Assembly (NCBI GenBank): GCA_002699025.1
Contig: PABA01000114.1
Span: 1 to 37,931, forward strand
From: Sandaracinus sp.
GTDB lineage: Bacteria > Myxococcota_A > Polyangia > Polyangiales > Houyiibacteriaceae
Direction: 5' to 3'
DNA: 37,931 nucleotides
Shown: positions 17,791-25,487 of the stretch, piece after piece
Layout of the letters: every line of letters begins with the position of its first letter
How positions within the stretch are numbered: position 1 is the first letter of the stretch
Position numbers and translations under genes: made by a program
The notes under the pieces: model-generated
The model's database searches: none
Told to the model about the DNA's origin: nothing
Seen by the model: the letters and a program-made list of their open reading frames with translations, nothing else

Positions 17791-18866
17791 AGGGGCTCGG
17801 CAAGAAGCTCGCCCTCGCGGCGGTCTCGCTCCTCGTCTCGCTCGGGATCGCCGAGGGCGTCTACCGCTGGTCGCAGCAGAAGGACGAGTCGACCCCCGAC
17901 GGAGGCGACGACGGCTGGCGCCAGCGCTACCGGCGCCTGAACGAGACCCTCTACATGCGCTCGGAGGATCCGGCGCTGATCTACGAGCCGCGGCCGGGCG
18001 CCGAGGTGGAGATGGAGTACGGCCCGGCGCGCTTCAACGGCGCGGGCATGCGCGAGGATCACGAGGTTCAGCGCGAGCCGGGCGAGGACACGCGCGTGGC
18101 GGTGGTCGGCGACTCGCTCGTCTGGAGCGAGTTCCTCCCGGCCGAGGACGCGCTCCCGCAGCAGCTCGACGCGGCGCTCGGCGAGGGGTGGGAGGCGCTG
18201 AACTTCGGCGTCACCGGCTACGACACGGCGCAGGAGGCGGCCTGGTACGCGAAGGCCGTGCGCCCCTTCGCGCCCGAGGTCGTGGTCGTCGTCTGGTGCA
18301 TGAACGACATGATGATCATGAGCGGGCCCTTCGAGCGCTGGTGCGACGAGGAGGAGCGCGCCCGGAAGACGGCCCAGGAGCAGCTCGTCGAGCGCGTGGC
18401 GCCCTTCCGCCGGGAGACGCTCGACGGCGTGCTCGCGCGCGAGGAGGAGGAGGCGAGCTTCAAGCTCTGGGCGCGGCTGAGCGGGATGGTGCGGCGGGCG
18501 CGCTTCGAGGACGCCTACGTCGACGAGTACCTGGTGATGGCGGAGCAGCCGGAGCGGGTGCGGCGCACGGAGGCGGCCATCGCGCGGCTCGGCGCGGCCA
18601 TCCGCGCGGACGGGGCGACGCCGGTCTTCGTGATCTCACCGGTGCTGGAGCAGTGGGAGCGCTACCGCTGGGAGGCGATCCACGACGTCGTGCGGGAGGC
18701 CGCGGAGGGCGCGGGCTTCGCCGTGCTCGACCCGCTCGAGCGCTGGCGCGGCGAGGAGGACCCGGAGGAGCTCCGCATCTCCGGCGACAACCTGCACTAC
18801 GATCGCTCGGGCAACCGGGTCTTCGCCGAGACCCTCGCGGGCTTCCTGCGCGACCTCGATCATTGA
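17787..18866 (+). CDS. membrane-anchored SGNH/GDSL-hydrolase-fold protein 3
   Basis: A 359-residue protein beginning at GTG 17787, overlapping the previous stop by 4 nt. It has a membrane helix at residues 7-24, then VVGDSLVWSEF (S110), NFGVTGYDT, WCMNDMM and a closing DNLHYDRSGNRVFAE with the Asp-His pair. It is the most canonical of the three SGNH proteins in this operon. No low-complexity tail is present, which fits its position as last of the overlapping run. A 75-bp gap separates it from the membrane TPR protein. Confidence 0.8.
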   Translation: MKGLGKKLALAAVSLLVSLGIAEGVYRWSQQKDESTPDGGDDGWRQRYRRLNETLYMRSEDPALIYEPRPGAEVEMEYGPARFNGAGMREDHEVQREPGEDTRVAVVGDSLVWSEFLPAEDALPQQLDAALGEGWEALNFGVTGYDTAQEAAWYAKAVRPFAPEVVVVVWCMNDMMIMSGPFERWCDEEERARKTAQEQLVERVAPFRRETLDGVLAREEEEASFKLWARLSGMVRRARFEDAYVDEYLVMAEQPERVRRTEAAIARLGAAIRADGATPVFVISPVLEQWERYRWEAIHDVVREAAEGAGFAVLDPLERWRGEEDPEELRISGDNLHYDRSGNRVFAETLAGFLRDLDH

Positions 18867-18941
18867 CGGCGCGCCCGCGGGCGCATACCCCCGGAGGGAA
18901 CGCCGCGCCGATGCCGCGCGTATCGTCGGCGGGAGCCCTCC

Positions 18942-19655
18942 GTGCACGTCCTCTTCCTCCTCCAGACGGCCGTCAGCCTGTGGATGCTCGTCGACATCAT
19001 GCGGCGCCGGGCGGACCGCATGTGGTTCTTCATCGTCCTGATGCCCTTCGGCGAGGTGGCCTACTTCTTCGCCGTCGTGCTCCCGGACCTGCGCCGCAAG
19101 GGCTTCTTCGAGGGGCTCTTCCAGCGCGCGCCGACCGTCGCCGAGCTCCGGCGCGCCTACGCGGAGACGCCGAGCCACGAGAACCGGCTGCGCCTGGCCC
19201 AGGGGCTCCACGACGCGGGCGCGGTGGAGGAGGCCGGCGGGCTCTTCGAGGAGGTGCTCGCGCAGCACCCGGAGGATCGGGACGCGCTCTACGGCTTCGC
19301 TCAATGCGCCATCGCCGTCGGGGAGGACGATGCGGCGATCGACGCGCTCGAGGACCTGGTCGCGCTGGACATCGCCTACCTCGAGTACGCGCCGGCCGTG
19401 GACCTGGTCGAGAGCTACTGGCACGTGGGGCGGCAGGACGAGGCGCTGGAGCTGGCCGAGGGGCTCTGCCGGAAGAGCCAGCGGGTCGGGCCGCGGGCCG
19501 TGTACGCGACGTATCTGATCGAGCTCGGCCGGGACGAGGAGGCGCGCAAGCTCCTCCGGCGCGGGCTCGAGACCTACGCGAGCAGCCCGAGCTTCGTGCG
19601 GCGACGCGACTGGGCGGACGCGCAGGCGGCGCGGGCGCTCCTCCGCAAGCTCTGA
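18942..19655 (+). CDS. membrane TPR protein
   Basis: A 237-residue protein from GTG 18942, with GGGAG upstream at usable distance and a TATCGT hexamer at 18921-18926. The N-terminus has two short hydrophobic helices (FLLQTAVSLWMLVDIM and WFFIVLMPFGEVAYFFAVV), recalling the PLDc_N-type membrane module. At least three TPR-like repeats follow (from about residue 75), probably on the cytoplasmic side. Such proteins often act as scaffolds for membrane enzyme complexes. It lies between the SGNH run and the carbamoyltransferase pair, so it may help assemble them (inference). Confidence 0.7.
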   Translation: MHVLFLLQTAVSLWMLVDIMRRRADRMWFFIVLMPFGEVAYFFAVVLPDLRRKGFFEGLFQRAPTVAELRRAYAETPSHENRLRLAQGLHDAGAVEEAGGLFEEVLAQHPEDRDALYGFAQCAIAVGEDDAAIDALEDLVALDIAYLEYAPAVDLVESYWHVGRQDEALELAEGLCRKSQRVGPRAVYATYLIELGRDEEARKLLRRGLETYASSPSFVRRRDWADAQAARALLRKL

Positions 19656-19727
19656 CGGGCTCGGAGCGGCGGCGCGGCCGTGGTACGAAGAGCCCCGCCC
19701 GGCGCGCGCCCTCGGGCGGCGTCGGGT

Positions 19728-19836
19728 GATGGCGCGGAGCGATGATGTCGAGCGATGGCGCCGGGTGATGGTACCGAGCGATGGCGCCGGGTGATGGCGC
19801 CGCGCGATGACGCCGAGCGATGGTCCGAACGATGGC
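19728..19836. repeat. 13-bp tandem repeat array
   Basis: About eight units of the form gatggcgccgagc, each 13 bp and degenerate at several positions, lie between the membrane TPR gene and the SxtJ-like gene. ATG triplets occur in almost every unit, creating false upstream starts for the next gene. Confidence 0.8.
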
Positions 19837-19899
19837 CCCCATGCGAATCCCCACGAGGACCGAGAGCGCCCCGGTGACGCGGCCGGGAGGCGCGCGCCC

Positions 19900-20379
19900 A
19901 TGAGCACCTCGGCCGAGGGGCCGCGGCCGGGGCGCGCGGAGGCGGCGGCGGTCGCCTGGACCCCGCGCGAGGTCGACGGGAGCGCGGCTCGCGCCACGGC
20001 GGCGCGGAAGAAGGCGCTGATGCATGCGGCGGTCGCGGCCTCGGCGGGGGGGCTGCTCTTCGTCGTCTTCGCGCAGCGCGCGGTGGCCTACGTCGCCTGG
20101 GGCCTCGGCGGCTTCACGCTCCTGCTCGCGCTGATCTCGCCGCTCGGCGCCTACGCGGCCCTCCAGCGCGGCCTCGAGGCCCTCGGCCGCCTCGTCGGCC
20201 GCCTCATGGCCTGGCTCCTCCTCGCGCCGGTCTTCTACCTCTTCGTCACGCCTTTCGGGCTGCTCCGCCGCCGCGGCGCGCGCGACACCTTGAAGCGCCG
20301 CCTCGAGCCGGGCGCCGCGAGCTACTGGCGCGAGCGCCCCGAGGACGAGCGCGTCACCACGCTGGAGAAGCCCTTCTGA
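19900..20379 (+). CDS. SxtJ-family membrane protein
   Basis: A 159-residue protein with about three hydrophobic segments (residues 45-62, 68-88, 107-125). The C-terminal signature VTPFGLLRRRGARDTLKRR, then PGAASYWRER, matches the SxtJ family: a Pro-Gly-Leu helix end, GRD-like pair and SYW. SxtJ is named from the saxitoxin cluster, where it sits beside the carbamoyltransferase SxtI; its biochemical role is unknown. The start is ATG 19900 because GGGAGG lies 9 nt upstream, while upstream in-frame ATGs are part of the 13-bp repeat array. Its TGA overlaps the carbamoyltransferase ATG by 1 nt, so the two are translationally coupled. Confidence 0.8.
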   Translation: MSTSAEGPRPGRAEAAAVAWTPREVDGSAARATAARKKALMHAAVAASAGGLLFVVFAQRAVAYVAWGLGGFTLLLALISPLGAYAALQRGLEALGRLVGRLMAWLLLAPVFYLFVTPFGLLRRRGARDTLKRRLEPGAASYWRERPEDERVTTLEKPF

Positions 20380-22217
20380 TGCCCTCCCGCGTGCTCGGCA
20401 TCAGCTGCTGGTACCACGACGCCGCCGCCTGCCTCCTCGAGGACGGCGAGATCGTCGCGGCCGCCCAGGAGGAGCGCTTCACGCGGACCAAGCACGACGC
20501 CGCGCTCCCGGTGAACGCCGCGCGCTACTGCCTCGCCGAGGCGGGCGAGCCGACCCTCGACGCCGTCGCCTTCTACGACAAGCCCATCCTCAAGCTCCAC
20601 CGGATCCTCGAGACGAGCCTCTGCACCGCGCCACGCGGCCTCCGCCAGTTCCTCCGCGCCGTCCCCGCCTGGCTCGAGGAGAAGCTCTGGATCGAGCCCC
20701 AGCTCCGCGACGCGCTCGAGGCCCTGGGGGTGTCCGAGGAGGTGCCCATCCGCTTCCCCGAGCACCACAAGAGCCACGCCGCGAGCGCCTTCTTCCCCTC
20801 GCCCTTCGAGGAGGCCGCCGTGCTCACGGTGGACGGCGTCGGCGAGTGGGCGACGGCGACCCTCGGCGTGGGGGAGGGGGCGCGCCTCGAGCTGCTCGAG
20901 GAGCTCTCCTTCCCGCACAGCCTGGGCCTGCTCTACTCGGCCTTCACCTACTTCACGGGCTTCCGCGTCAACAGCGGCGAGTACAAGCTCATGGGCCTCG
21001 CGCCCTACGGCGAGGGGCGCTTCAAGGACGTCATCCTCGACGAGCTCATGGATCTGAAGGCGGACGGCTCCTTCCGCCTGGACATGGGCTACTTCGCCTT
21101 CCTCGACGACGTGGTGATGACCAACGCGCGCTTCGCCGAGCTCTTCGGCGGGCCGCCGCGGGCGCCCGAGTCGCCAATCACGCAGCGGGAGATGGACCTC
21201 GCCCAGTCCGTGCAGCAGGTGACCGAAGAGGTCGTGCTCCGCATGGCGCGGCATGCGCGGGAGGTGACGGGGAAGCGGCACCTCTGCCTGGCCGGGGGCG
21301 TGGCGCTGAACTGCGTGGCGAACGGGAAGCTCCTCCGCGCCGGGATCTTCGAGGATCTGTGGATCCAGCCGGCGGCGGGCGACGCGGGCGGGGCGCTCGG
21401 GGCGGCCTTCGCGACCTGGCACGAGGCCATGGAGCAGCCGCGGGTCGTGGGCGGCGGGGACAAGATGCGCGGGGCGTATCTGGGGCCCGAGTTCCCGGCG
21501 GAGATGATCCGCGCCTGGCTCGAGGAGCGCGGCTACCCCTACGAGAGCTTCGAGGGGGACGACGCGGGCTGGGCCGAGGCGGTGGCCGGGCTGCTCGCCG
21601 ACGAGCAGGTGGTGGGGCTCTTCCAGGGGCGCATGGAGTTCGGGCCGCGGGCGCTCGGGAACCGGTCGATCCTCGGCGACGCGCGCTCGCCGAAGATGCA
21701 GTCGGTGATGAACCTGAAGATCAAGCAGCGCGAGAGCTTCCGGCCCTTCGCGCCCTCGGTGCTCGAGGAGCGGGTGGGGGACTTCTTCGAGCTCGACCGG
21801 CCCTCGCCCTACATGCTGCTGGTGGCGCCCGTGCAGGAGGGGCGGCGGCTGCCGATCGCGGACTCGTCGCGGGACAAGCCGATCGTCGAGCGGGTGAACG
21901 AGCCGCGCTCGGACGTGCCGGCGATCACCCACGTGGACCACTCGGCGCGGGTGCAGACGGTGAGCGCGGACACGAACCCGCGCTACCACGCGCTCTTGCG
22001 CGCGTTCGAGGCGAAGACGGGCTACGGGATCCTGATCAACACGAGCTTCAACGTGCGGGGGGAGCCGATCGTGGCGACGCCGGAGGACGCCTACCGGTGC
22101 TTCATGGGGACGGAGATGGACGCGCTCTCGCTCGGGCCCTTCGTCTTGCGGGCCGAGGCGCAGCCGGACTACGCGCGGCGGAAGGAGCGCTTCGGGAAGG
22201 TCTTCGACCTGGACTGA
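20379..22217 (+). CDS. NodU/CmcH/TobZ-type carbamoyltransferase
   Basis: This 612-residue enzyme has both domains of the O-carbamoyltransferase family. The N-terminal Kae1-like ASKHA domain shows EERFTRTKHD (31-40), the metal-binding HHKSH (129-133), TVDGVGEW (D152), SGEYKLMGLAPYG and CLAGGVALNCVANG. The C-terminal YrdC-like part shows MEFGPRALGNRSIL, FRPFAPSV and NTSFNVRGEPI. Family members use carbamoyl phosphate and ATP to make carbamoyl-AMP and then transfer the carbamoyl to a hydroxyl. The acceptor here is probably a sugar made by the upstream operon (inference from context). The enzyme is cytoplasmic, so carbamoylation would precede export. All key motifs are intact. Confidence 0.92.
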   Translation: MPSRVLGISCWYHDAAACLLEDGEIVAAAQEERFTRTKHDAALPVNAARYCLAEAGEPTLDAVAFYDKPILKLHRILETSLCTAPRGLRQFLRAVPAWLEEKLWIEPQLRDALEALGVSEEVPIRFPEHHKSHAASAFFPSPFEEAAVLTVDGVGEWATATLGVGEGARLELLEELSFPHSLGLLYSAFTYFTGFRVNSGEYKLMGLAPYGEGRFKDVILDELMDLKADGSFRLDMGYFAFLDDVVMTNARFAELFGGPPRAPESPITQREMDLAQSVQQVTEEVVLRMARHAREVTGKRHLCLAGGVALNCVANGKLLRAGIFEDLWIQPAAGDAGGALGAAFATWHEAMEQPRVVGGGDKMRGAYLGPEFPAEMIRAWLEERGYPYESFEGDDAGWAEAVAGLLADEQVVGLFQGRMEFGPRALGNRSILGDARSPKMQSVMNLKIKQRESFRPFAPSVLEERVGDFFELDRPSPYMLLVAPVQEGRRLPIADSSRDKPIVERVNEPRSDVPAITHVDHSARVQTVSADTNPRYHALLRAFEAKTGYGILINTSFNVRGEPIVATPEDAYRCFMGTEMDALSLGPFVLRAEAQPDYARRKERFGKVFDLD

Positions 22218-22261
22218 CGAAGACGACCCGGGCGCGTGCCTCTGCGCGTGCCTCTGCGCTT

Positions 22262-22292
22262 GCCCGCGGGGGGAAAGCGTACGCGGGCTTTT
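22262..22292 (+). terminator. rho-independent terminator after the carbamoyltransferase
   Basis: A 7-bp perfect stem (GCCCGCG at 22262-22268 with CGCGGGC at 22282-22288) and 13-nt loop are followed directly by TTTT (22289-22292). It lies 45 bp after the stop and closes the surface-glycan operon. Confidence 0.65.
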
Positions 22293-22297
22293 CGCCA

Positions 22298-22326
22298 TTG
22301 ACGCCGCGGGCCGGGCACCGGACCCT
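22298..22326 (+). promoter_or_regulatory. possible promoter, TTGACG-17-GACCCT
   Basis: TTGACG is a good -35 element and lies just after the terminator. The -10 at the 17-bp distance (GACCCT) is weak. It would give an untranslated leader of about 20-25 nt before ATG 22356. Confidence 0.3.
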
Positions 22327-22355
22327 CGCACGGTCCCTCCCCGGACGGAGTTCTC

Positions 22356-23120
22356 ATGGCCATCGGTTCGATCATCATCGGCGTCGTCGCTCTCCTCTTC
22401 ATGGTGGCGGGCTTCTTCTTCACGGCGGTCCCCGTCGTGGGCTCCATCATGAGCTTCGGCTCGCCGATCCTGGCGCTGGTCGGCATCGTCATGGCCGGCG
22501 TGGCCATGTCCCGCGCCAAGCAGCAGGGCGAGTCGAACGGCGCCGCCGTCGCCGGGCTCGTCGTCAGCATCGTCGCCTTCATCCTCGGCACGGCCGTCGC
22601 GCTCACCTGCGGGCTCTGCAACGCCTGCATGACGAGCGGCATGATGAACCAGCAGAACCGCGGCGGCGGCATGGGCAACAACCCCTTCCTCGTGCCGCGC
22701 GGAGACGGCGGCCCGGGTGGCGGGAGCTCGCCCCTCGGCCAGTCCTTCGCCGCCGAGGCGAGCCGCATCTCGCTCGCCTTCACGCTCGCCGGGGTGCAGA
22801 TGGGCTGCGCCGGAGATCCGAGCGGCGCGAGCACGGCGAACAACTACCACCCGCAAGTGGCCTCCCAGTACCAGGCCATGGGCTGCACGCTCACGGACCA
22901 GGCGGTCGAGGCCTACGGGCGCGGATGCTCGAGCGGGCAGCGGCCCTGCTCCGAGGTCGCCGTGATCGCGGGCACGCCCGACGAGCAGAGGGCGACGGCG
23001 CTCGGCCTCGACGCCGGCCGCTGCTACGCCTACACGTCCGGCCAGGGCAAGGTCATCGGCTGCACGACCGATCAGGGCTTCAAGCTGATCCACCTGGAGA
23101 ACGTCAACGCCGTGCAGTAG
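22356..23120 (+). CDS. DUF4190-like membrane protein of unknown function
   Basis: A 254-residue protein. The first ~90 residues form two or three membrane helices with a glycine-rich turn (SFGSPILALVGIVMAGVAM, then AVAGLVVSIVAFILGTAVAL), the pattern of DUF4190-type membrane domains. A glycine- and asparagine-rich linker follows. Residues ~120-254 form a globular domain with six or more cysteines (GCAGD, GCTLT, GCSSG, CSEV, RCYAY, GCTTD), which suggests an exported disulfide-bonded domain. I do not recognise it. GGAG is placed well before ATG 22356. It is preceded by a terminator, so it is its own transcription unit. Confidence 0.65.
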   Translation: MAIGSIIIGVVALLFMVAGFFFTAVPVVGSIMSFGSPILALVGIVMAGVAMSRAKQQGESNGAAVAGLVVSIVAFILGTAVALTCGLCNACMTSGMMNQQNRGGGMGNNPFLVPRGDGGPGGGSSPLGQSFAAEASRISLAFTLAGVQMGCAGDPSGASTANNYHPQVASQYQAMGCTLTDQAVEAYGRGCSSGQRPCSEVAVIAGTPDEQRATALGLDAGRCYAYTSGQGKVIGCTTDQGFKLIHLENVNAVQ

Positions 23121-23242
23121 CGGCGGTCATCCGGCCGCCGCTGGAGCGCTCGCTGCGCTCGCTTCGGGGCGCTCGCTGAAGGGGTCGGGGAACGGGGCCT
23201 CGCCGCACCGCGGTCGCGGGCGCCTCCCCCTCGCGTAGCTCC

Positions 23243-23560
23243 GCGCGCGACGAGGACGGAGCGTCCATCAAGAGCGCCCCCTTCGAGCGCGCGACGAGGA
23301 CGGAGCGTCCACCAAGAGCCCGACGAACCTCACGCCCGCCGGACCCGGGCCCCGGAAGCGGGCGCAGCGAGCGCCCCCTTCGAGCGCGCGACGAGGGACG
23401 GAGCGTCCACCAAGAGCCCGACGAACTTCACGTCCGCCCGACCCCGGGTGCAGCGAGCGCCCTTCCGAGCGCGCGACGAGGGACGGAGCGTCCACCAAGA
23501 GCCCGACGAACCTCACGTCCGCCCGACCCCGGGCCCCCGAAGCGAGCGCAGCGAGCGCAC
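23243..23560. repeat. long-unit intergenic repeat, four copies of a ~30-bp core
   Basis: The core (gcgacgag, gacggagcgtcca, then caagag) occurs at about 23243, 23288, 23386 and 23470. The later copies are embedded in a unit of roughly 84-98 bp that also contains ccgacgaacctcacg and gcgcagcgagcgc. The array fills most of the 484-bp gap before lgt. The minus strand can be read as a repeating VRFVGLLVDAP peptide, but no start, signal or domain supports a gene. Confidence 0.8.
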
Positions 23561-23590
23561 CCCTCGGCGAGCGCAGCGAGCCGAGCGAGC

Positions 23591-23596
23591 TATGCT
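23591..23596 (+). promoter_or_regulatory. -10-like TATGCT box before lgt
   Basis: TATGCT lies 8 nt before ATG 23605, placing the likely transcription start at or within a nucleotide or two of the start codon. There is no Shine-Dalgarno sequence between them. Confidence 0.45.
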
Positions 23597-23604
23597 CCGC
23601 CGCG

Positions 23605-24426
23605 ATGGACCCCGTCCTCACGGTGCTCCGCTTCGGCGAGGTGGAGCGCACCCTCGGCACCTACGGCGCGCTCCTCTCGGCGGCGATCCTCGTCGCCGCC
23701 ATCCTCGCGACCCGCGCCGCCGCCCGCGCCGGCATGGACGTCGGCGCCACCATCGCCGCCTGCGGCTTCACGGCCGGCGGCGGCCTCGCGGGCGCCTACG
23801 GCCTCTTCGTCCTCGTCGAGTGGGTCCGCACCGGCGACCCGAGCGCGGCCATCGAGAACGGTGGGCTCGTCTTCTACGGCTCCCCCATCGGCGGCTTCCT
23901 CGCCCTCTGGCTCGCCTGCAAGAAGCTCGGCCTCGACCTCGGGCGCCTCCTCGACGTCGGCATCGCCGCCATCCCCGCGGGCCACGCCATCGGCCGCCTC
24001 GGCTGCTTCTTCGGCGGCTGCTGCTACGGCCTCGCCTGGGACGGCCCCTGGGCCGTGCGCTACACGCACCCCATCGCCCCGGCCGCCTACCCGCCGATCC
24101 TCCGCCACCCGACGCCCCTCTACGAGAGCGCGCTCCTGCTCCTGCTCGCCTGGGCCTTCGTCCTCTTCCCGGCCCGCCGCGTCGGCCACGGTGGCCGGGC
24201 CGGCGTCTACCTCGTCGCCTACGCGATCATCCGCACGACCACCGAGCTCTTCCGCGGCGACACGGTCCGCGGCGTCTTCTTCGGCGGCGCCATCAGCACC
24301 TCGCAGCTCATCTCGCTCCTCCTCTTCACCATCGGCGTCGCCGTCATCGCCCAGGCCCGCTACCGCGACCGCCTCGCCGCGCCCTCGCTCGGTGCGCCCC
24401 TCCCGGCGGGGGGCGATGCGCGCTGA
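23605..24426 (+). CDS. lgt: prolipoprotein diacylglyceryl transferase (Lgt)
   Basis: This 273-residue polytopic protein has the Lgt signatures GGLVFYGSPIGG, GHAIGRLGCFFGGCCYG, PTPLYESAL and ELFRGD. These surround the catalytic and substrate-binding residues. Lgt moves diacylglycerol from phosphatidylglycerol to the lipobox cysteine of prelipoproteins at the inner membrane. The GGCCYG variant is common outside gamma-proteobacteria. The window encodes at least four predicted lipoproteins, including one shortly downstream. It overlaps the next gene by 11 nt. A leaderless-type -10 box lies directly upstream. Confidence 0.92.
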   Translation: MDPVLTVLRFGEVERTLGTYGALLSAAILVAAILATRAAARAGMDVGATIAACGFTAGGGLAGAYGLFVLVEWVRTGDPSAAIENGGLVFYGSPIGGFLALWLACKKLGLDLGRLLDVGIAAIPAGHAIGRLGCFFGGCCYGLAWDGPWAVRYTHPIAPAAYPPILRHPTPLYESALLLLLAWAFVLFPARRVGHGGRAGVYLVAYAIIRTTTELFRGDTVRGVFFGGAISTSQLISLLLFTIGVAVIAQARYRDRLAAPSLGAPLPAGGDAR

Positions 24427-25330
24427 GCGCCCGGTCCTCGCGCCGGCCCTCGCGCCGGTCCTCGCGCTGGGAGCGGCCTTCGTCGCGGGCTCCCTCGTGG
24501 GCGCGCAGCCGGAGCGCCTGGGCGTCGCCGCGCCCGACGTGGTCTGGCTCGATGGCGGCGCGTTCCTCCGCGGGAGCCGCGACGACGACCTCCGCTACGC
24601 CGTCGAGCTCTGCGAGCGCGAGTGGGGCCTGCGTGGCGACGAGATCTGCCGCGGCGGCGCCTTCACCCAGCTCTTCGCCGCCGAGGCCCCGGCCCGCCGC
24701 ATCTTCGTCGGGCCCTACGGCATCGACCGGCACGAGGTGACCCGCGCTCGCTGGCGCCGCTGCGTCCTCGCCGGCCGCTGCCCGCCGGCCCGCATCCCGG
24801 ACGACGACCCGCGCCTCGGCGGCGATCGCATGCCGGTGACGGGCGTGACCTGGCGCGAGGCGAGCGCCTTCTGCGCCTTCGCCGGCGGCCGCCTCCCCAC
24901 CGAGGCCGAGTGGGAGCGCGCCGCCCGCGGCCCGGACGACCGCCGCTTCCCCTGGGGCGACGTCTACAACGACCGGCTCGCGAACCACGCCGGCGCCATC
25001 GACGGGCACCGGTACCTCGCCCCGGTCGGGGCCTACCCGGACGGCGCGAGCCCCCACGGCCTGCTCGACGTGGCGGGGAACGTCTGGGAGTGGACCGCCG
25101 ATCGCTTCGAGATGGGCGGCTACGCGAGTGGCCTCGACGTCGACCCGCGCGGTCCGCGGAGCGGCGGCGAGCGCGTGACCCGCGGCGGCTCCTGGGCCAC
25201 CCGCGCGGAGATGCTCCGCGTCACCATGCGCCGCCCGGTGGCCGAGGGGGAGAGCGCCCCGGACCTCGGCTTCCGCTGCGCCTACGATCCGCCCGAGCCC
25301 GGCGCGCGATCGGCGCGCCGCCGGGAGTGA
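24416..25330 (+). CDS. sulfatase-modifying-factor (FGE)-fold protein without catalytic cysteines
   Basis: A 304-residue protein beginning with an N-terminal signal or anchor (APVLALGAAFVAGSLVGA). The FGE-sulfatase domain spans ~43-295: VWLDGGAFLRGS, YGIDRHEVTRARWRRCV, MPVTGVTWREASAFCAFAGGRLPTE, FPWGD, HGLLDVAGNVWEW, RGGSW and LGFRCA. True formylglycine-generating enzymes have two cysteines shortly after RGGS; here the segment reads ATRAEMLR, so oxidase activity is not expected. Many exported proteins of this fold are binding or regulatory modules. The ATG at 24416 lies inside lgt (11-nt overlap), so the two are translationally coupled. Whether it is linked functionally to lipoprotein processing is unknown. 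Confidence 0.85.
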   Translation: MRAERPVLAPALAPVLALGAAFVAGSLVGAQPERLGVAAPDVVWLDGGAFLRGSRDDDLRYAVELCEREWGLRGDEICRGGAFTQLFAAEAPARRIFVGPYGIDRHEVTRARWRRCVLAGRCPPARIPDDDPRLGGDRMPVTGVTWREASAFCAFAGGRLPTEAEWERAARGPDDRRFPWGDVYNDRLANHAGAIDGHRYLAPVGAYPDGASPHGLLDVAGNVWEWTADRFEMGGYASGLDVDPRGPRSGGERVTRGGSWATRAEMLRVTMRRPVAEGESAPDLGFRCAYDPPEPGARSARRRE

Positions 25331-25406
25331 CCCGGGTCGCGAGCCCTCTCATGGGCCCGCTTGCCGGCCCTCGAATCCCGCTGAGGTCGCCCCGCCGGGC
25401 CGCGGC

Positions 25407-25435
25407 TCGACCCGCGCCGGGGCGTTCGGTATCCT
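25407..25435 (+). promoter_or_regulatory. promoter candidate, TCGACC-17-TATCCT
   Basis: A -35-like TCGACC and a good -10 TATCCT are separated by 17 bp. Transcription would start about 45 nt before ATG 25488, leaving room for the GGAG Shine-Dalgarno about 9 nt upstream of that start. Confidence 0.4.
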
Positions 25436-25487
25436 CCGCCGCCCCCGGGCCCCCGCGGCCGGGGCCACCGAATCGGAGCCTTCCTTC

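Noticed and set aside
19807-19899. N-terminal extension of the SxtJ-like protein
   Set aside because: The extra codons come from the 13-bp repeat array. ATG 19900 has a well-placed GGGAGG and fits the family length.
20322-23093. 923-codon open frame on the minus strand
   Set aside because: Antisense to the carbamoyltransferase and the DUF4190-like gene, whose plus-strand frames carry full family motifs.
23268-23660. Minus-strand frame with repeated VRFVGLLVDAP peptide
   Set aside because: It is a translation of the intergenic repeat array, with no start signal, leader or domain.
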